This document shows, in pieces, positions 20,127 through 30,632 of a stretch of DNA of 39,684 nucleotides. The DNA is taken from NCBI GenBank assembly GCA_024277435.1, contig JAJRVJ010000016.1:1-39684 (forward strand). The letters run 5' to 3'. The notes below the pieces were generated by a model. That model was not told the DNA's origin and ran no database searches. It was given only the letters and a program-made list of their open reading frames with translations. Position 1 is the stretch's first letter. Every line of letters begins with the position of its first letter. The position numbers were made by a program, and so were the translations under genes. The stretch comes from Patescibacteria group bacterium (lineage in GTDB: Bacteria; Patescibacteriota; Patescibacteriia; UBA9570).

Positions 20127-21389
20127 ATGAATGCACAACTCAAAAAACAACTTATCGCCGTTCGTAAAGCCTCCTATGAAGTTCTTACTCTTTCTGTAAA
20201 AGAAAAAAATGCGATACTTAAAACCTTAGCCGAATTATTACGCAAAAATAGCTCATTAATTTTACGGGCTAACAAAAAAGATTTTGCAAACCTACCTGAT
20301 GGGTATGCAATGAAGGATCGTTTATTACTCACTTCGGAACGCGTAGAATATATGGCGAAGAGTCTATTAGCTGTAATAAAACTCAAAGATCCTATTGGTG
20401 AAGTTCTTTCAACTCATAAACAAGCGCATGGAATAACTGTACAGCAAGTACGAGTTCCTATTGGTGTACTTGGAGTGATTTATGAAGCCCGCCCTAATGT
20501 AACGGTTGAAATAGTGAGTTTATGTATTAAAACAGGGAATGCCGTTGTATTAAAGGGAAGCCGGAGCGCACATCATACAAATCTTGTATTGGTTAAGCTT
20601 ATTCGACAAGCGCTAAAGAAGCACTCTATCGACCCACGGTGTGTTCAATTAATTGATCCGTTTAATCGCAAGCTTACTGAACAACTCATGCAGGCTGAAG
20701 AATATGTAGATATCCTTATTCCCCGTGGTAGCGATAGGCTCATTCAATTTGTACGAAAACATGCCAGCATTCCAACAATTGAAACTGGCGCCGGAGTATG
20801 CCATACCTACGTTGAACGCAGCGCGGATATTACCAAAGCTGCGGCTATTATTGTAAATGCAAAAACTCGTCGACCAACTGTATGCAATACACTTGATACG
20901 CTTGTGGTTGATGAAGTTATTGTGCGACAACTAGCTAAAGCTATGGCTAGCAACTTAGCGAAACATAATGTTACTATTTATGCCGATACTAAAAGTTATG
21001 CTGCGCTTAAAAAAATCTATCCTGAACGCTTGCTCAAAAAAGCAACTACGCGCCACTATGGAAAAGAATTTTTATCGTATACCATGTCTATCAAAACTGT
21101 AAAACAATTTGATGCTGGATTACGATTTGTACAAGAACATACCTCTGGACATTCTGAAGCGATTATTACTAAAAATACTAAACGTGCCAAACAGTTTATG
21201 CAGCAAATAGATGCTGCCGCTGTATATACTAATACATCTACCGCCTTTACTGATGGATTTGAGTACGGCCTAGGAGCCGAAATTGGCATTTCTACGCAAA
21301 AAATGCACGCCCGTGGACCAATGGGGCTTACTGCTCTTACAACCTACAAATGGATGGTTACTAGCGCCGGAGCAACTCGCGATTCATAA
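20127..21389 (+). CDS. proA: Gamma-glutamyl phosphate reductase
   Basis: 420 aa; PIGVLGVIYEARPNVTVE, VVLKGSRSAHHTN, LIPRGSDRLIQFV, FTDGFEYGLGAEIGISTQKMHARGPMGL. Confidence 0.97.
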   Translation: MNAQLKKQLIAVRKASYEVLTLSVKEKNAILKTLAELLRKNSSLILRANKKDFANLPDGYAMKDRLLLTSERVEYMAKSLLAVIKLKDPIGEVLSTHKQAHGITVQQVRVPIGVLGVIYEARPNVTVEIVSLCIKTGNAVVLKGSRSAHHTNLVLVKLIRQALKKHSIDPRCVQLIDPFNRKLTEQLMQAEEYVDILIPRGSDRLIQFVRKHASIPTIETGAGVCHTYVERSADITKAAAIIVNAKTRRPTVCNTLDTLVVDEVIVRQLAKAMASNLAKHNVTIYADTKSYAALKKIYPERLLKKATTRHYGKEFLSYTMSIKTVKQFDAGLRFVQEHTSGHSEAIITKNTKRAKQFMQQIDAAAVYTNTSTAFTDGFEYGLGAEIGISTQKMHARGPMGLTALTTYKWMVTSAGATRDS

Positions 21390-21402
21390 GTTAATGCTTC
21401 TA

Positions 21403-22158
21403 TTATCGCTGCTCGGATGCCAGATACCAATATGTAGCAACTGCGGAAACTATATTCGGTAATACCACTTTGTTCATCGCGCGATCAACTCGATGCGTCC
21501 ATCCTGATTTCATATATTCTTGATGCAGTTTGAGTTTGTGAATTTTTCTACTTACACCCATCATATGATCTTTAATTATAGAGTTGGAACGCTGCTTGCG
21601 ATTACGCGCACGACGAATAAGTTCACCGTTTAATTTTGATTTTACACGCTCCTTCATAGAGGCGCGCCACATGGCATTTAACTCAAAAAATGCATGACCC
21701 CAACCATGTCTATCGTGATCTTCAATCCAATCTGAATCTGCCTGCCAAAAGCCAAGCCAACGACGTTTACGCACTTTAATTAAGCGACCATGCTGATGCG
21801 GTGGCGTACATACATCGGCAACAATATGTGACAAATATGCCATCTGTTTAGCTAGGTCATTTTTTTCAGGATTCCGCTCCCATACTTCCACTAATTGCTG
21901 GTATTGATACTCTAGCTCTTCCAAGCCGTACCCCTGACATGTTTGAGGATTGTATGTTGATCGTGAAGGAAGGTGTTTATTCTGCAACCATAAACCATCA
22001 ATTCCATTCATACCTTCGTATGTGTTTATAGAATTAATATCCGGAAATTTACTTTCTGCCCTAACTTCAAGTAACTCAAAAGCCAGCGCATTTACACCAC
22101 AATGTGTACCGGGCCATCTATTTGGTAATAATTTGTGCAGTAATCTACCGCCGTACAT
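21403..22158 (-). CDS. Zinc-dependent phospholipase C-like protein
   Basis: 251 aa; GTHCGVNALAFELL and MAYLSHIVADVCTPPHQHG. Confidence 0.65.
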   Translation of the reverse strand: MYGGRLLHKLLPNRWPGTHCGVNALAFELLEVRAESKFPDINSINTYEGMNGIDGLWLQNKHLPSRSTYNPQTCQGYGLEELEYQYQQLVEVWERNPEKNDLAKQMAYLSHIVADVCTPPHQHGRLIKVRKRRWLGFWQADSDWIEDHDRHGWGHAFFELNAMWRASMKERVKSKLNGELIRRARNRKQRSNSIIKDHMMGVSRKIHKLKLHQEYMKSGWTHRVDRAMNKVVLPNIVSAVATYWYLASEQR

Positions 22159-22229
22159 AATATTAGTATACTTACTACTATGTGTAGTATACTACATTTT
22201 AGAATACAAAACTATAACCCACTCTATAT

Positions 22230-22691
22230 ATGAACGTACTACGTATACGTACTCTTAGCCTATGTCTTAGCATTATCCTCGTAGGAGCGGCTTGCACAAC
22301 CACCGATGCAGAAAATACTAACTCAAGTACCGCAGATACTATTAGCTTAGAGACTACCTCTACTGGATTATATACTGATTATTCCGCTGCAGCAGTTACA
22401 GAAGCTCAATCCAATGGTAAATATGTGCTACTATTTTTTTACGCAGACTGGTGCCCAACCTGTAAAGTGCAAGATCCTATCATGACAGATCTATTCAATA
22501 GTTTACCCGAAGATTCAAACGTTGTGGCATTTCGTACCGACTATGATACGGAAAAAGAATTAAAGAAACAATATAGCATTACATTGCAACACTCATTTGT
22601 ATTATTAGCACCCAACGGCGAGGTACTCACTACCTTTGTGGGGCAAAATACTCAAAACCAACTTCTCGAAATAATTGAAGAGTATCTTTAA
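22230..22691 (+). CDS. Thioredoxin-fold lipoprotein
   Basis: 153 aa; lipobox VGAAC; YADWCPTCKVQDPIM. Confidence 0.85.
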   Translation: MNVLRIRTLSLCLSIILVGAACTTTDAENTNSSTADTISLETTSTGLYTDYSAAAVTEAQSNGKYVLLFFYADWCPTCKVQDPIMTDLFNSLPEDSNVVAFRTDYDTEKELKKQYSITLQHSFVLLAPNGEVLTTFVGQNTQNQLLEIIEEYL

Positions 22692-23149
22692 TTGGTTAAA
22701 ATTTCCGCTACAACTATTTGCGCAGCAATATCCGATACATTCACAAGACGAACTGTGTAATTGGGTAATTTCACTACCTCACCCGGATGTGTAAATGATA
22801 CCGTTTGACTATTTATTGTATCGTCCTCAAATTCAATACGTACACTAGCAGATTCAAGTACACCCTCCACTGTGGTTAACTCCATTAATGTAATGGTGGC
22901 TGCAAGATTTTTCATTGCAGCAGTTTGCCCCTGATGCACAATAACAAGTTCATTATTGTGCGTTTCTAGATTCTGCACAGTAGCATCTTCACTAACCTCA
23001 TTATCTTTAGCATTGATAGTACGAGCCGTTTGATTTAAATATTTTAGCGTAAAAAATACAGAAGCAAGTACAATTACAGTTATAGAAACCATTACGAGCG
23101 CCCAAAACATTTTGCGTTTTTCCTGTTCAATTTTTTTTATATCTGTCAT
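22688..23149 (-). CDS. Single-TM protein of unknown function
   Basis: 153 aa; N-terminal TM and beta-rich extracellular domain. Confidence 0.55.
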   Translation of the reverse strand: MTDIKKIEQEKRKMFWALVMVSITVIVLASVFFTLKYLNQTARTINAKDNEVSEDATVQNLETHNNELVIVHQGQTAAMKNLAATITLMELTTVEGVLESASVRIEFEDDTINSQTVSFTHPGEVVKLPNYTVRLVNVSDIAAQIVVAEILTN

Positions 23150-23184
23150 ATATTTATGGAATCAATCTTGAATTGGCCTTATGA

Positions 23185-26028
23185 TTAATTAGCTAGTTGT
23201 GTTCCGCCGGAAAAACCAAAGCCATATCCCTTCCAGCTAAATAGTTGTTTAAGTTCTTTCTTCTTACTACGATAATTCCATACCCGCACCCGTGACTCAT
23301 CACTAAGCTGACTAGTTACCAACTCACTATCCCAATCATTATTAGAATCAATCTCACCTACACCAATACCACTGCTATATGATTTACCAAATGGATATTC
23401 TTGTAACCACAACTTAGCCTTACCGGATTTAGTAATATTATATAGGCTTATCCATGAATTAGTGCTAGAAAATAACACAAGTTCATCGGAATAGGAATTA
23501 TCAACGTCAGCAACGTGTATATCTACTGTATCAGAAAATCCTTCTGATATCCATGTTCGGCGCTGCTGCTTAAGCTTGTTCTTAGTTGAAAGTTTATATA
23601 CAAATAACGCATCCTCCATCCCACGAACATCTGTGACTAGCACTATTAAGCGCAATCGATTTGCGCTACCGAATTCACCAATTCCAACTGCACTGGCACT
23701 ATACGATGCTGGTAAGAACTTCGTAGCAACCTTGTGGAATCGTTTAGATTGAGTAATCTTATAGAGCTTCACTTTCTTTCCTGAATATTCCTTTGTAGTT
23801 ACTGCGATGTCTGCCTTGCTATCACCTGTGATATCACCAACCGCAACATCAATACCTCCCGTATAATTCTTATACGGTGTAATTGCATGTAATTTTTTTA
23901 ACTTACCTGCGTTTGTATACTTATATAATTTCATTTGCGGAACACCCTCCAACGATACTGTAATGAGATTCTCCTTTCCATTACCTGTCACATCAGCGTG
24001 ATATACACTAATCCCACCGGTATAGTCTTCACCATATGGGCTCTTGCTCACCAGCTCATTACCGTCTTGATCATAAACAGCTAGTAGACCACCATTACCC
24101 TCTCCACTTGCAACGATGATTTCATTATCAGCGTCACCGTCAAGATCGGCCTGAGTTATGGAATACGCGCCAGTCACTTGCGTTAATGCAAACCAATTTG
24201 AAAGATTATTTCCCGAATCGTTAAAAATACGCACCTGAGGATTTCCATCTGAGTATGGAACGGTGGCTACAGTTTCATTTCTGCGATCGGTAAGCATTTG
24301 TACATCAAAATTGCGTACGGCCTTATTTTTCTTATATACAAATGAGAGACTTCCATTTCCATTTGTTCCAACGCGTTCGTATAGCTCGTCATTTACTGAT
24401 ACAGAAAATAAACGATTAGCCGGTAAATCACCTATTGTGTATGTAGTATTGGCTTTTTTGTTATTAGGAGTTTCCACCCACTGCATACGATAATTATCCT
24501 GCGCACCTCCCCAATCGATATTTGATATCACTGAGGATTTCTTGCCAGGTACAGCTGTAATATTTAATGCTGTATCATTCGAAGATGGCTGGTCATCATA
24601 TGTTACTTGCCCTGTATATTTTATAGTATTCACCCTACCACTATGTAATTGCGTAGTTGGCGCAGCGGTATATGTCATTGTGGAGTTTGCTGGCGCATCA
24701 ACCTCAAGATACACTACTGTATAATCATCAAAAGTATGATAGTAGAGATTATCATAATAATTTCCATTTTGATCATATACAATATATGAATCGTAATCAC
24801 TATCTAGTTTAAATTTTAAGCGCACATATGGCATATCTTGTGTATCACTATTGGTTACCTCAGCTGTTGCTGTAGTGCTAGACCCAGTATTATCTGTATA
24901 TTCAACAGCTGTATCAAATGAGTTTTTATTCACTACCGTATGCTCTATTCCATCAGGACTTACACGAAGTATTGTAAAATGATATTTTCCATCAGGTTGC
25001 GCTAAATTACCACCAGCACCACCAGTGATAAGCTGATAGAACCCCCTCGTAATTGTGTTAATATCATCATTTGTTAAATATCGAAAATCATACCCTTGTG
25101 AGTGCCCTACTATGGCCATGTCCACAGCACTTTCATCTATTACCCGAGCCAACTGATCACGATTATCGGTATCTACATAACAACAGGCGCTATTATTCGC
25201 CCAATCTGGTCTTAATAAAGGGTGATGAAAAAAAGCTATACTATACTCCTGCTCATCGCTTGATAAATTCTCATCAAGCCAATCAAATGTGGCCTGATCA
25301 ACGCTTCCCTTCGAATCCGATCCGGCTGTGGAAATTCCTGTAAAATGCGTATTTGCAAAATCAAAACTATAATCATCAACTCCAAAATAGTCCTCAAATA
25401 CATTTAAACCGGGCCCATAATCATGATTACCAGCAATTGGATACATTGGAGCTATAGATTCATCCAAGGCCTCCAGAACAGCATCGTACATCTGCTCCAT
25501 CGTATCTGTATTGCTACTTCCCTGAACCAAGTCTCCGGAGTTTGTGTAAAAGACAGGATTAATAACGTTAATCTGCGAAATAAGTGTTTCGAATACAGGG
25601 TTTACATCAATGGTACCCTTTGCCTGATTATCAGACAGGGCCACAAAATAGAATTCATCTCCATACTCATGCCACGGCTCAATAACGATAGTCTCGCTAT
25701 CACCGGCTGCAACCGTAATTTGAAATTCAAGCGTGGTATCAGTTTTTGTTAATCCAGCTTCTGCATCATAATTATCTACCGTTACAAAATCAGGATCAAT
25801 ATTCTCGATATGAATAGTGATTATTTCCGCTTCAGTATCTGGATTATTTGCCACCAACGTACAACTCGGCGTTTGCATACGTACCGTATGCGTTGAATCT
25901 ACCGTTGTGCGAACAAAACAATCGGTTGCGCTAACACTCGTAGCCGCCTGACTAGCTAACGGCAAAATAGATGCTATAAACGCAATGGCGATAGTAAATA
26001 AATGTAGACGATATTTCATAGAGATCAC
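23185..26028 (-). CDS. Secreted metallophosphoesterase-like protein with C-terminal FG-GAP/VCBS-like beta-propeller repeats
   Basis: 947 aa; signal peptide; GDLVQG, GNHDYG, FFHHP, GHSQGYDF; repeated DxDGDxxxEIIV / GDITGDSKADIAV motifs. Confidence 0.8.
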   Translation of the reverse strand: MISMKYRLHLFTIAIAFIASILPLASQAATSVSATDCFVRTTVDSTHTVRMQTPSCTLVANNPDTEAEIITIHIENIDPDFVTVDNYDAEAGLTKTDTTLEFQITVAAGDSETIVIEPWHEYGDEFYFVALSDNQAKGTIDVNPVFETLISQINVINPVFYTNSGDLVQGSSNTDTMEQMYDAVLEALDESIAPMYPIAGNHDYGPGLNVFEDYFGVDDYSFDFANTHFTGISTAGSDSKGSVDQATFDWLDENLSSDEQEYSIAFFHHPLLRPDWANNSACCYVDTDNRDQLARVIDESAVDMAIVGHSQGYDFRYLTNDDINTITRGFYQLITGGAGGNLAQPDGKYHFTILRVSPDGIEHTVVNKNSFDTAVEYTDNTGSSTTATAEVTNSDTQDMPYVRLKFKLDSDYDSYIVYDQNGNYYDNLYYHTFDDYTVVYLEVDAPANSTMTYTAAPTTQLHSGRVNTIKYTGQVTYDDQPSSNDTALNITAVPGKKSSVISNIDWGGAQDNYRMQWVETPNNKKANTTYTIGDLPANRLFSVSVNDELYERVGTNGNGSLSFVYKKNKAVRNFDVQMLTDRRNETVATVPYSDGNPQVRIFNDSGNNLSNWFALTQVTGAYSITQADLDGDADNEIIVASGEGNGGLLAVYDQDGNELVSKSPYGEDYTGGISVYHADVTGNGKENLITVSLEGVPQMKLYKYTNAGKLKKLHAITPYKNYTGGIDVAVGDITGDSKADIAVTTKEYSGKKVKLYKITQSKRFHKVATKFLPASYSASAVGIGEFGSANRLRLIVLVTDVRGMEDALFVYKLSTKNKLKQQRRTWISEGFSDTVDIHVADVDNSYSDELVLFSSTNSWISLYNITKSGKAKLWLQEYPFGKSYSSGIGVGEIDSNNDWDSELVTSQLSDESRVRVWNYRSKKKELKQLFSWKGYGFGFSGGTQLAN

Positions 26029-26064
26029 GCTAATACCATAGCGTATATATAGGGTCGAATCAAG

Positions 26065-26433
26065 CTACTCGGCTTCCGAACTTATACGCGTAACAGCCTG
26101 TAACGGGAGCAAAGCGCACTTTAAGCGCGTGGGACTAAGTTCAATACCTAACAGCTCTAATACAAAGTCTTTTTCCAGCCCCTTAATATCTTCCATAGTC
26201 TTCCCTTTTAACTCTTCCGAGAGTAATGATGCCGATGCTGTACTCACCGCACAGCCCTCCCCGTCAAAACCAACTGCATCAACTCTACCAGCCTCATCGA
26301 GATGAATGGAGAATGTAAAGGTATCGCCACAAGTTGGGTTTAATTCTTTGCGAACAAACGTAGCATCTTTAAGTAGGCCAAAATTCTGTGGATCTTTATA
26401 ATGTTCTAAAATTTGCTCTTGATATGGATCCAT
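26065..26433 (-). CDS. sufU: Fe-S cluster scaffold SufU (NifU N-terminal-like)
   Basis: 122 aa; LNPTCGDTFTF, FDGEGCAVSTASASLL, RLKCALLPL. Confidence 0.93.
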   Translation of the reverse strand: MDPYQEQILEHYKDPQNFGLLKDATFVRKELNPTCGDTFTFSIHLDEAGRVDAVGFDGEGCAVSTASASLLSEELKGKTMEDIKGLEKDFVLELLGIELSPTRLKCALLPLQAVTRISSEAE

Positions 26434-26434
26434 A

Positions 26435-27643
26435 TTATTTAAACGTTTCTTTTACCTTCTCTAAACCAATAACTAATCGATCAACATCTTCCTGTGTATT
26501 ATACACGTATATGCTAGCCCGCGCTGTAGCGGAAACATTCCAATGCTGCATCAACGGTTGTGCGCAATGATGACCAGCTCGAATAGCCACGTTATTGTCA
26601 TTAAGAATATGTGCTATATCATGCGGATGAATACCCTGCAATGTAAATGATGCGATACTACTGCGTTGTTGCATATCGCTTGGTCCTAATACTGATAGTC
26701 CACCAACACTCTGTAATTGCTTTAGTAGATATTCGTATAATTCTTCAACATAGATATTAAGAGTATCTATACCGATACCTTGGAGATATTCTAATGCGGC
26801 GCCAAATCCAACAACACCCGCAATATTAGGTGTTCCCGCTTCAAACTTACTTGGTAGTTCTGCCCAGGTGGATTGCTGGCACGTCACTTCACGTATCATA
26901 TCGCCACCACCTTGCCATGGAGGCATTTTGTCTAACCACTCACGTTTTCCGTATAATATACCGACACCGGTTGGCCCCATCATTTTATGGGCTGAAAACG
27001 CTAAAAAATCACAATCAAGTTTTTGTACATCAATCACTTGATGCGGCGCACTTTGCGCAGCGTCCACAATTACTGGAATATCATACTGGTGCGCTAATTC
27101 AATTATTGTTTCAATAGGGTGTACGATACCCGACGCATTGGATATGTGACCAATTGATACAATAGCTACGCTATCATCAAATTTGTCTGCGAGTGCATCT
27201 AGATTAAGACTACCATCATCATTAAGGTCAAACCAACGCAATTCTGCATCGTAACGCTCTGCAATAATCTGCCATGGAACCAAATTACTATGATGCTCCG
27301 TGGGGCTTAGTAAAATAACACTCCCCTTCTTCAGTACTAATTCACCCAACGAGTTTGCTACTAAATTTAGGCTAGCTGTTGTACCACTTGTGAAAATAAT
27401 TTCTTCACGCTGCTTTGCATTAATAAATGCTTGTGTAGAATCACGCACAGCTTCATACATTGCTGTTGCCTTCTCGCTTAAATCATATAGCCCTCGGTGC
27501 ACATTAGCATTACTTGTACTATAAAAATTCGTAATGGCATCAATTACTACTCGAGGCTTCTGCGTAGATGCAGCGTTATCCAAAAATGCAACATCGCTGT
27601 TGGCTAGTAGTGGAAAATCTTTTTGAGGTGCCCCATTAAACAT
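26435..27643 (-). CDS. sufS: Cysteine desulfurase SufS
   Basis: 402 aa; FLDNAASTQKP, NVHRGLYDLSEKAT, TEHHSNLVPWQ, SAHKMMGPTGVGILYG, RAGHHCAQPLM. Confidence 0.97.
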   Translation of the reverse strand: MFNGAPQKDFPLLANSDVAFLDNAASTQKPRVVIDAITNFYSTSNANVHRGLYDLSEKATAMYEAVRDSTQAFINAKQREEIIFTSGTTASLNLVANSLGELVLKKGSVILLSPTEHHSNLVPWQIIAERYDAELRWFDLNDDGSLNLDALADKFDDSVAIVSIGHISNASGIVHPIETIIELAHQYDIPVIVDAAQSAPHQVIDVQKLDCDFLAFSAHKMMGPTGVGILYGKREWLDKMPPWQGGGDMIREVTCQQSTWAELPSKFEAGTPNIAGVVGFGAALEYLQGIGIDTLNIYVEELYEYLLKQLQSVGGLSVLGPSDMQQRSSIASFTLQGIHPHDIAHILNDNNVAIRAGHHCAQPLMQHWNVSATARASIYVYNTQEDVDRLVIGLEKVKETFK

Positions 27644-28409
27644 ATTCTAAACGTTTCTCAATAATTGCGTATAATTGTTTTCGAATGGTTTCATTAGTAA
27701 ATTCATCAATAATACCCTCTAGAAAACCTTGCACAATCATACGCTTACCATCTTCAAACTCTATGCCTCTACTCTGCAAATAGAATAACTTTTCATCATC
27801 AATGCGTGTGATAGCCGAACTGTGCGCCACCTGCACATCGTTGGTATCAATTTCTAATTGTGGAATTGCATCGCTGCGCGATCGTTCACCTAATAGTAAC
27901 GTATCTTCCGTGAGTGTTGCATCGGTATCTTTGCCAGATTGTGCAATTTTAATATTGCCCTTAAAATCTGCGTACGCCCTATCGAATAATACACCGTGTA
28001 CATAAATATGTCCTGACGTATGCTTTCCTAAATGATTACTCCAATAATTCATGGCAAATTTATCTTGCTCCTTGCCTAGAAAAATTCCTTTATGGTCGCT
28101 AGAAGATCCATCACCAACGTGCTGTGTAACAATTTCGTGTTCAGTAGAGCCGCTCATAATTGCAGAGCGCCATTGAATTGATGCATCTTTTTGTAGAGTG
28201 GCTTCTTTAAATACCTTGCCTTCTCCAGAGAATACAGAAATATATTCTACCGAGGCATTTTCCTTTACTTCAATATACGTAACTGCACGATGACTCGTAT
28301 CAATTACCGTAGCAGTAATTCCAGCATTAATAATAATACGCAAGTCTTCTCCATTACTTGGTAACTCTACTATTTCTTGCTGGTTTGAAATATGAATATC
28401 TTGCGCCAT
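27636..28409 (-). CDS. sufD: Fe-S cluster assembly protein SufD
   Basis: 257 aa; SufD/SufB C-terminal core (SDAIPQLEIDTNDVQVAHSSAITRIDDEKLFYLQSRGI). Confidence 0.92.
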   Translation of the reverse strand: MAQDIHISNQQEIVELPSNGEDLRIIINAGITATVIDTSHRAVTYIEVKENASVEYISVFSGEGKVFKEATLQKDASIQWRSAIMSGSTEHEIVTQHVGDGSSSDHKGIFLGKEQDKFAMNYWSNHLGKHTSGHIYVHGVLFDRAYADFKGNIKIAQSGKDTDATLTEDTLLLGERSRSDAIPQLEIDTNDVQVAHSSAITRIDDEKLFYLQSRGIEFEDGKRMIVQGFLEGIIDEFTNETIRKQLYAIIEKRLEYV

Positions 28410-28416
28410 GCTATTA

Positions 28417-29880
28417 TTATCCTACGGATCCTTCCATTTCTAATTCAATTAAACGATTCATTTCAACGGCGTATTCAAGTGGTAGTGTTTTCACAATAGG
28501 TTCAATAAATCCATTCACTACCATTGCGTGTGCCTCCGCTTCCGTCATACCACGGGACATTAAATAAAATACCTCTTCTTCTCCAATTTTTCCTACTGTA
28601 GCCTCATGACCAATTGTTACATCATTATTATGTACGTTCATATCAGGAATCGTGTCAGACGTTGAGTGATCATCAAGAATTAATGCATCACAAATAACGC
28701 GCGCTACCGCGCCTTTAGCTTTCGGCCCAATGGTTAATTGTCCACGATAAATAGAGTGTCCATTATCTTTACTCATCGATTTCATAATAACGCTTGAGGT
28801 TGTATCTGGAGCGACATGAATTACCTTCGCGCCTGTATCTTGAATCTGATCCTTACCAGCAAACGCGATTCCTAAATGCTCAGCATGAGCGCCCCGCCCC
28901 TGCAAGATACTACATGGATACAGCATCGTTACTTGGCTTCCCATATTTCCACCAACCCATTCAATTCTACCATCTTCACCCACTAAGGCTCGTTTGGTAT
29001 TTAAATTATAGGTGTCTTTACTCCAATTTTCTACACTAGAATACCGTAGACGGGCCTTCTTTTTAATGAATACCTCTACACATCCAGCATGCAAGGAATT
29101 TGAATCATATTTTGGAGCTGAGCACCCTTCAATATAATGCGCATCAGCACCCTCCTCAATAATAATAAGTGTATGCTCGAACTGCCCCATATTTTGCGCA
29201 TTCATTCGGAAGTACGCTTGCATGGGTGCGCTTACATGCACGCCTTTCGGAACATATAGAAATGTACCACCACTCCATACTGCTGCATGTAAGGCTGCAA
29301 ATTTATGATCATTAATTGGCACGCAGCGCTTCATGAAGTACTCTTGTACAATATCCGGATACTTTTGCACCGCCACATCCATATCTTCAAAAATTACACC
29401 AAGCTTTTCCCATTTTTCTTTCAATTTATGATACACCACCGAAGATTCATACTGCGCTCCTACGCCAGCGAGTACCTGACGCTCGGCTTCAGGAATGCCT
29501 AACTTCTCAAATGTTTCTTTAATCTCTGGCGATACATCATCCCATGATTTTGTCATGTCTTCATTAATTTCTCCCGGTGCTGCATAATAAATAATTTCAT
29601 CAAAATCTAGCTTTGATAAATCTGGCCCCCATGCTGGCAATGCCTTTTCATTAAATACACGTAATCCTTCCAAGCGGATATCAAGCATCCACTCTGGTTC
29701 ATTTTTTTCTGAAGATATTTTACGCACTAGCTCTTCACTTAAACCACGTGTAGCATACTTGGTGTACTCTGAAGAATTACGATGATCAAACGTTTCACGC
29801 TTTAAATCGGAAAATATTTTATCGGTTGTATCTAAGGTTTTTTGTGGGACAGCCATATCTCTATAAATTATCGTAACCAA
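28417..29880 (-). CDS. sufB: Fe-S cluster assembly protein SufB
   Basis: 487 aa; EPEWMLDIRLEGL, GTFLYVPKGV, EGCSAPKYDSNSLHAGCVEV, ISKSMSKD-like VIMKSMSKDNG. Confidence 0.97.
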   Translation of the reverse strand: MVTIIYRDMAVPQKTLDTTDKIFSDLKRETFDHRNSSEYTKYATRGLSEELVRKISSEKNEPEWMLDIRLEGLRVFNEKALPAWGPDLSKLDFDEIIYYAAPGEINEDMTKSWDDVSPEIKETFEKLGIPEAERQVLAGVGAQYESSVVYHKLKEKWEKLGVIFEDMDVAVQKYPDIVQEYFMKRCVPINDHKFAALHAAVWSGGTFLYVPKGVHVSAPMQAYFRMNAQNMGQFEHTLIIIEEGADAHYIEGCSAPKYDSNSLHAGCVEVFIKKKARLRYSSVENWSKDTYNLNTKRALVGEDGRIEWVGGNMGSQVTMLYPCSILQGRGAHAEHLGIAFAGKDQIQDTGAKVIHVAPDTTSSVIMKSMSKDNGHSIYRGQLTIGPKAKGAVARVICDALILDDHSTSDTIPDMNVHNNDVTIGHEATVGKIGEEEVFYLMSRGMTEAEAHAMVVNGFIEPIVKTLPLEYAVEMNRLIELEMEGSVG

Positions 29881-30626
29881 TCATAACCCTTATCTTCCAC
29901 TTCTGCAGCAAACTCTTTACCACCAGACCGGGCGATCTTTCCATCAATTAATACATGTACATAATCTGGCGTAATGTATTCTAGAATGCGATTATAATGT
30001 GTAATCATTAATACGCTCATATCGGTTTTAGCTTTTAATGTATTTACGCCATCGCACACAATACGTAGTGCATCCACATCTAATCCAGAATCTGTTTCAT
30101 CTAGCACGGCAACAGCTGGTTGTAGCAGAGCCATTTGCAGCATCTCGGATTTCTTCTTTTCACCGCCAGAAAAACCAGCGTTTAAATAGCGTTCAGAGAA
30201 ATCTGGATTGATTTTCAATTCCTGCATGTATTCTTCCAGCATTTTTTTGAACTTAAATACAGATAGCTTTTTGTGGTCTGGATTTTTAGCCTTTTGCTTA
30301 GCATTATATATAGAGCGCAAAAATGTAAGTAACTTTACGCCAGGAATTTCCTTTGGGTATTGAAAAGCTAAAAATAATCCAAGATTAGCTCGCTTATCAG
30401 CCGAGAGCTCAACAATATTCTCACCTTTAAACCAAATCTCTCCCGATTCTACAGTGTACGCTGGATGCCCAGCGATGACCTGAGACAATGTGGTTTCGCC
30501 AGATCCATTAGGGCCCATAATTGCATGAATCTCTCCAGGTTTAATTTCTAACGAAATACCTTTAAGTACAGTTGTGTCTTCTATAGAAACAACGAGATCT
30601 TTGATAGTTAGTGTAGTATCACTCAT
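29868..30626 (-). CDS. sufC: Fe-S cluster assembly ATPase SufC, Walker A Lys replaced by Glu
   Basis: 252 aa; IMGPNGSGETTLSQVIAGHPAY, SGGEKKKSEMLQ, LDETDSGLDVDAL. Confidence 0.95.
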   Translation of the reverse strand: MSDTTLTIKDLVVSIEDTTVLKGISLEIKPGEIHAIMGPNGSGETTLSQVIAGHPAYTVESGEIWFKGENIVELSADKRANLGLFLAFQYPKEIPGVKLLTFLRSIYNAKQKAKNPDHKKLSVFKFKKMLEEYMQELKINPDFSERYLNAGFSGGEKKKSEMLQMALLQPAVAVLDETDSGLDVDALRIVCDGVNTLKAKTDMSVLMITHYNRILEYITPDYVHVLIDGKIARSGGKEFAAEVEDKGYDWLR

Positions 30627-30632
30627 ATTATG

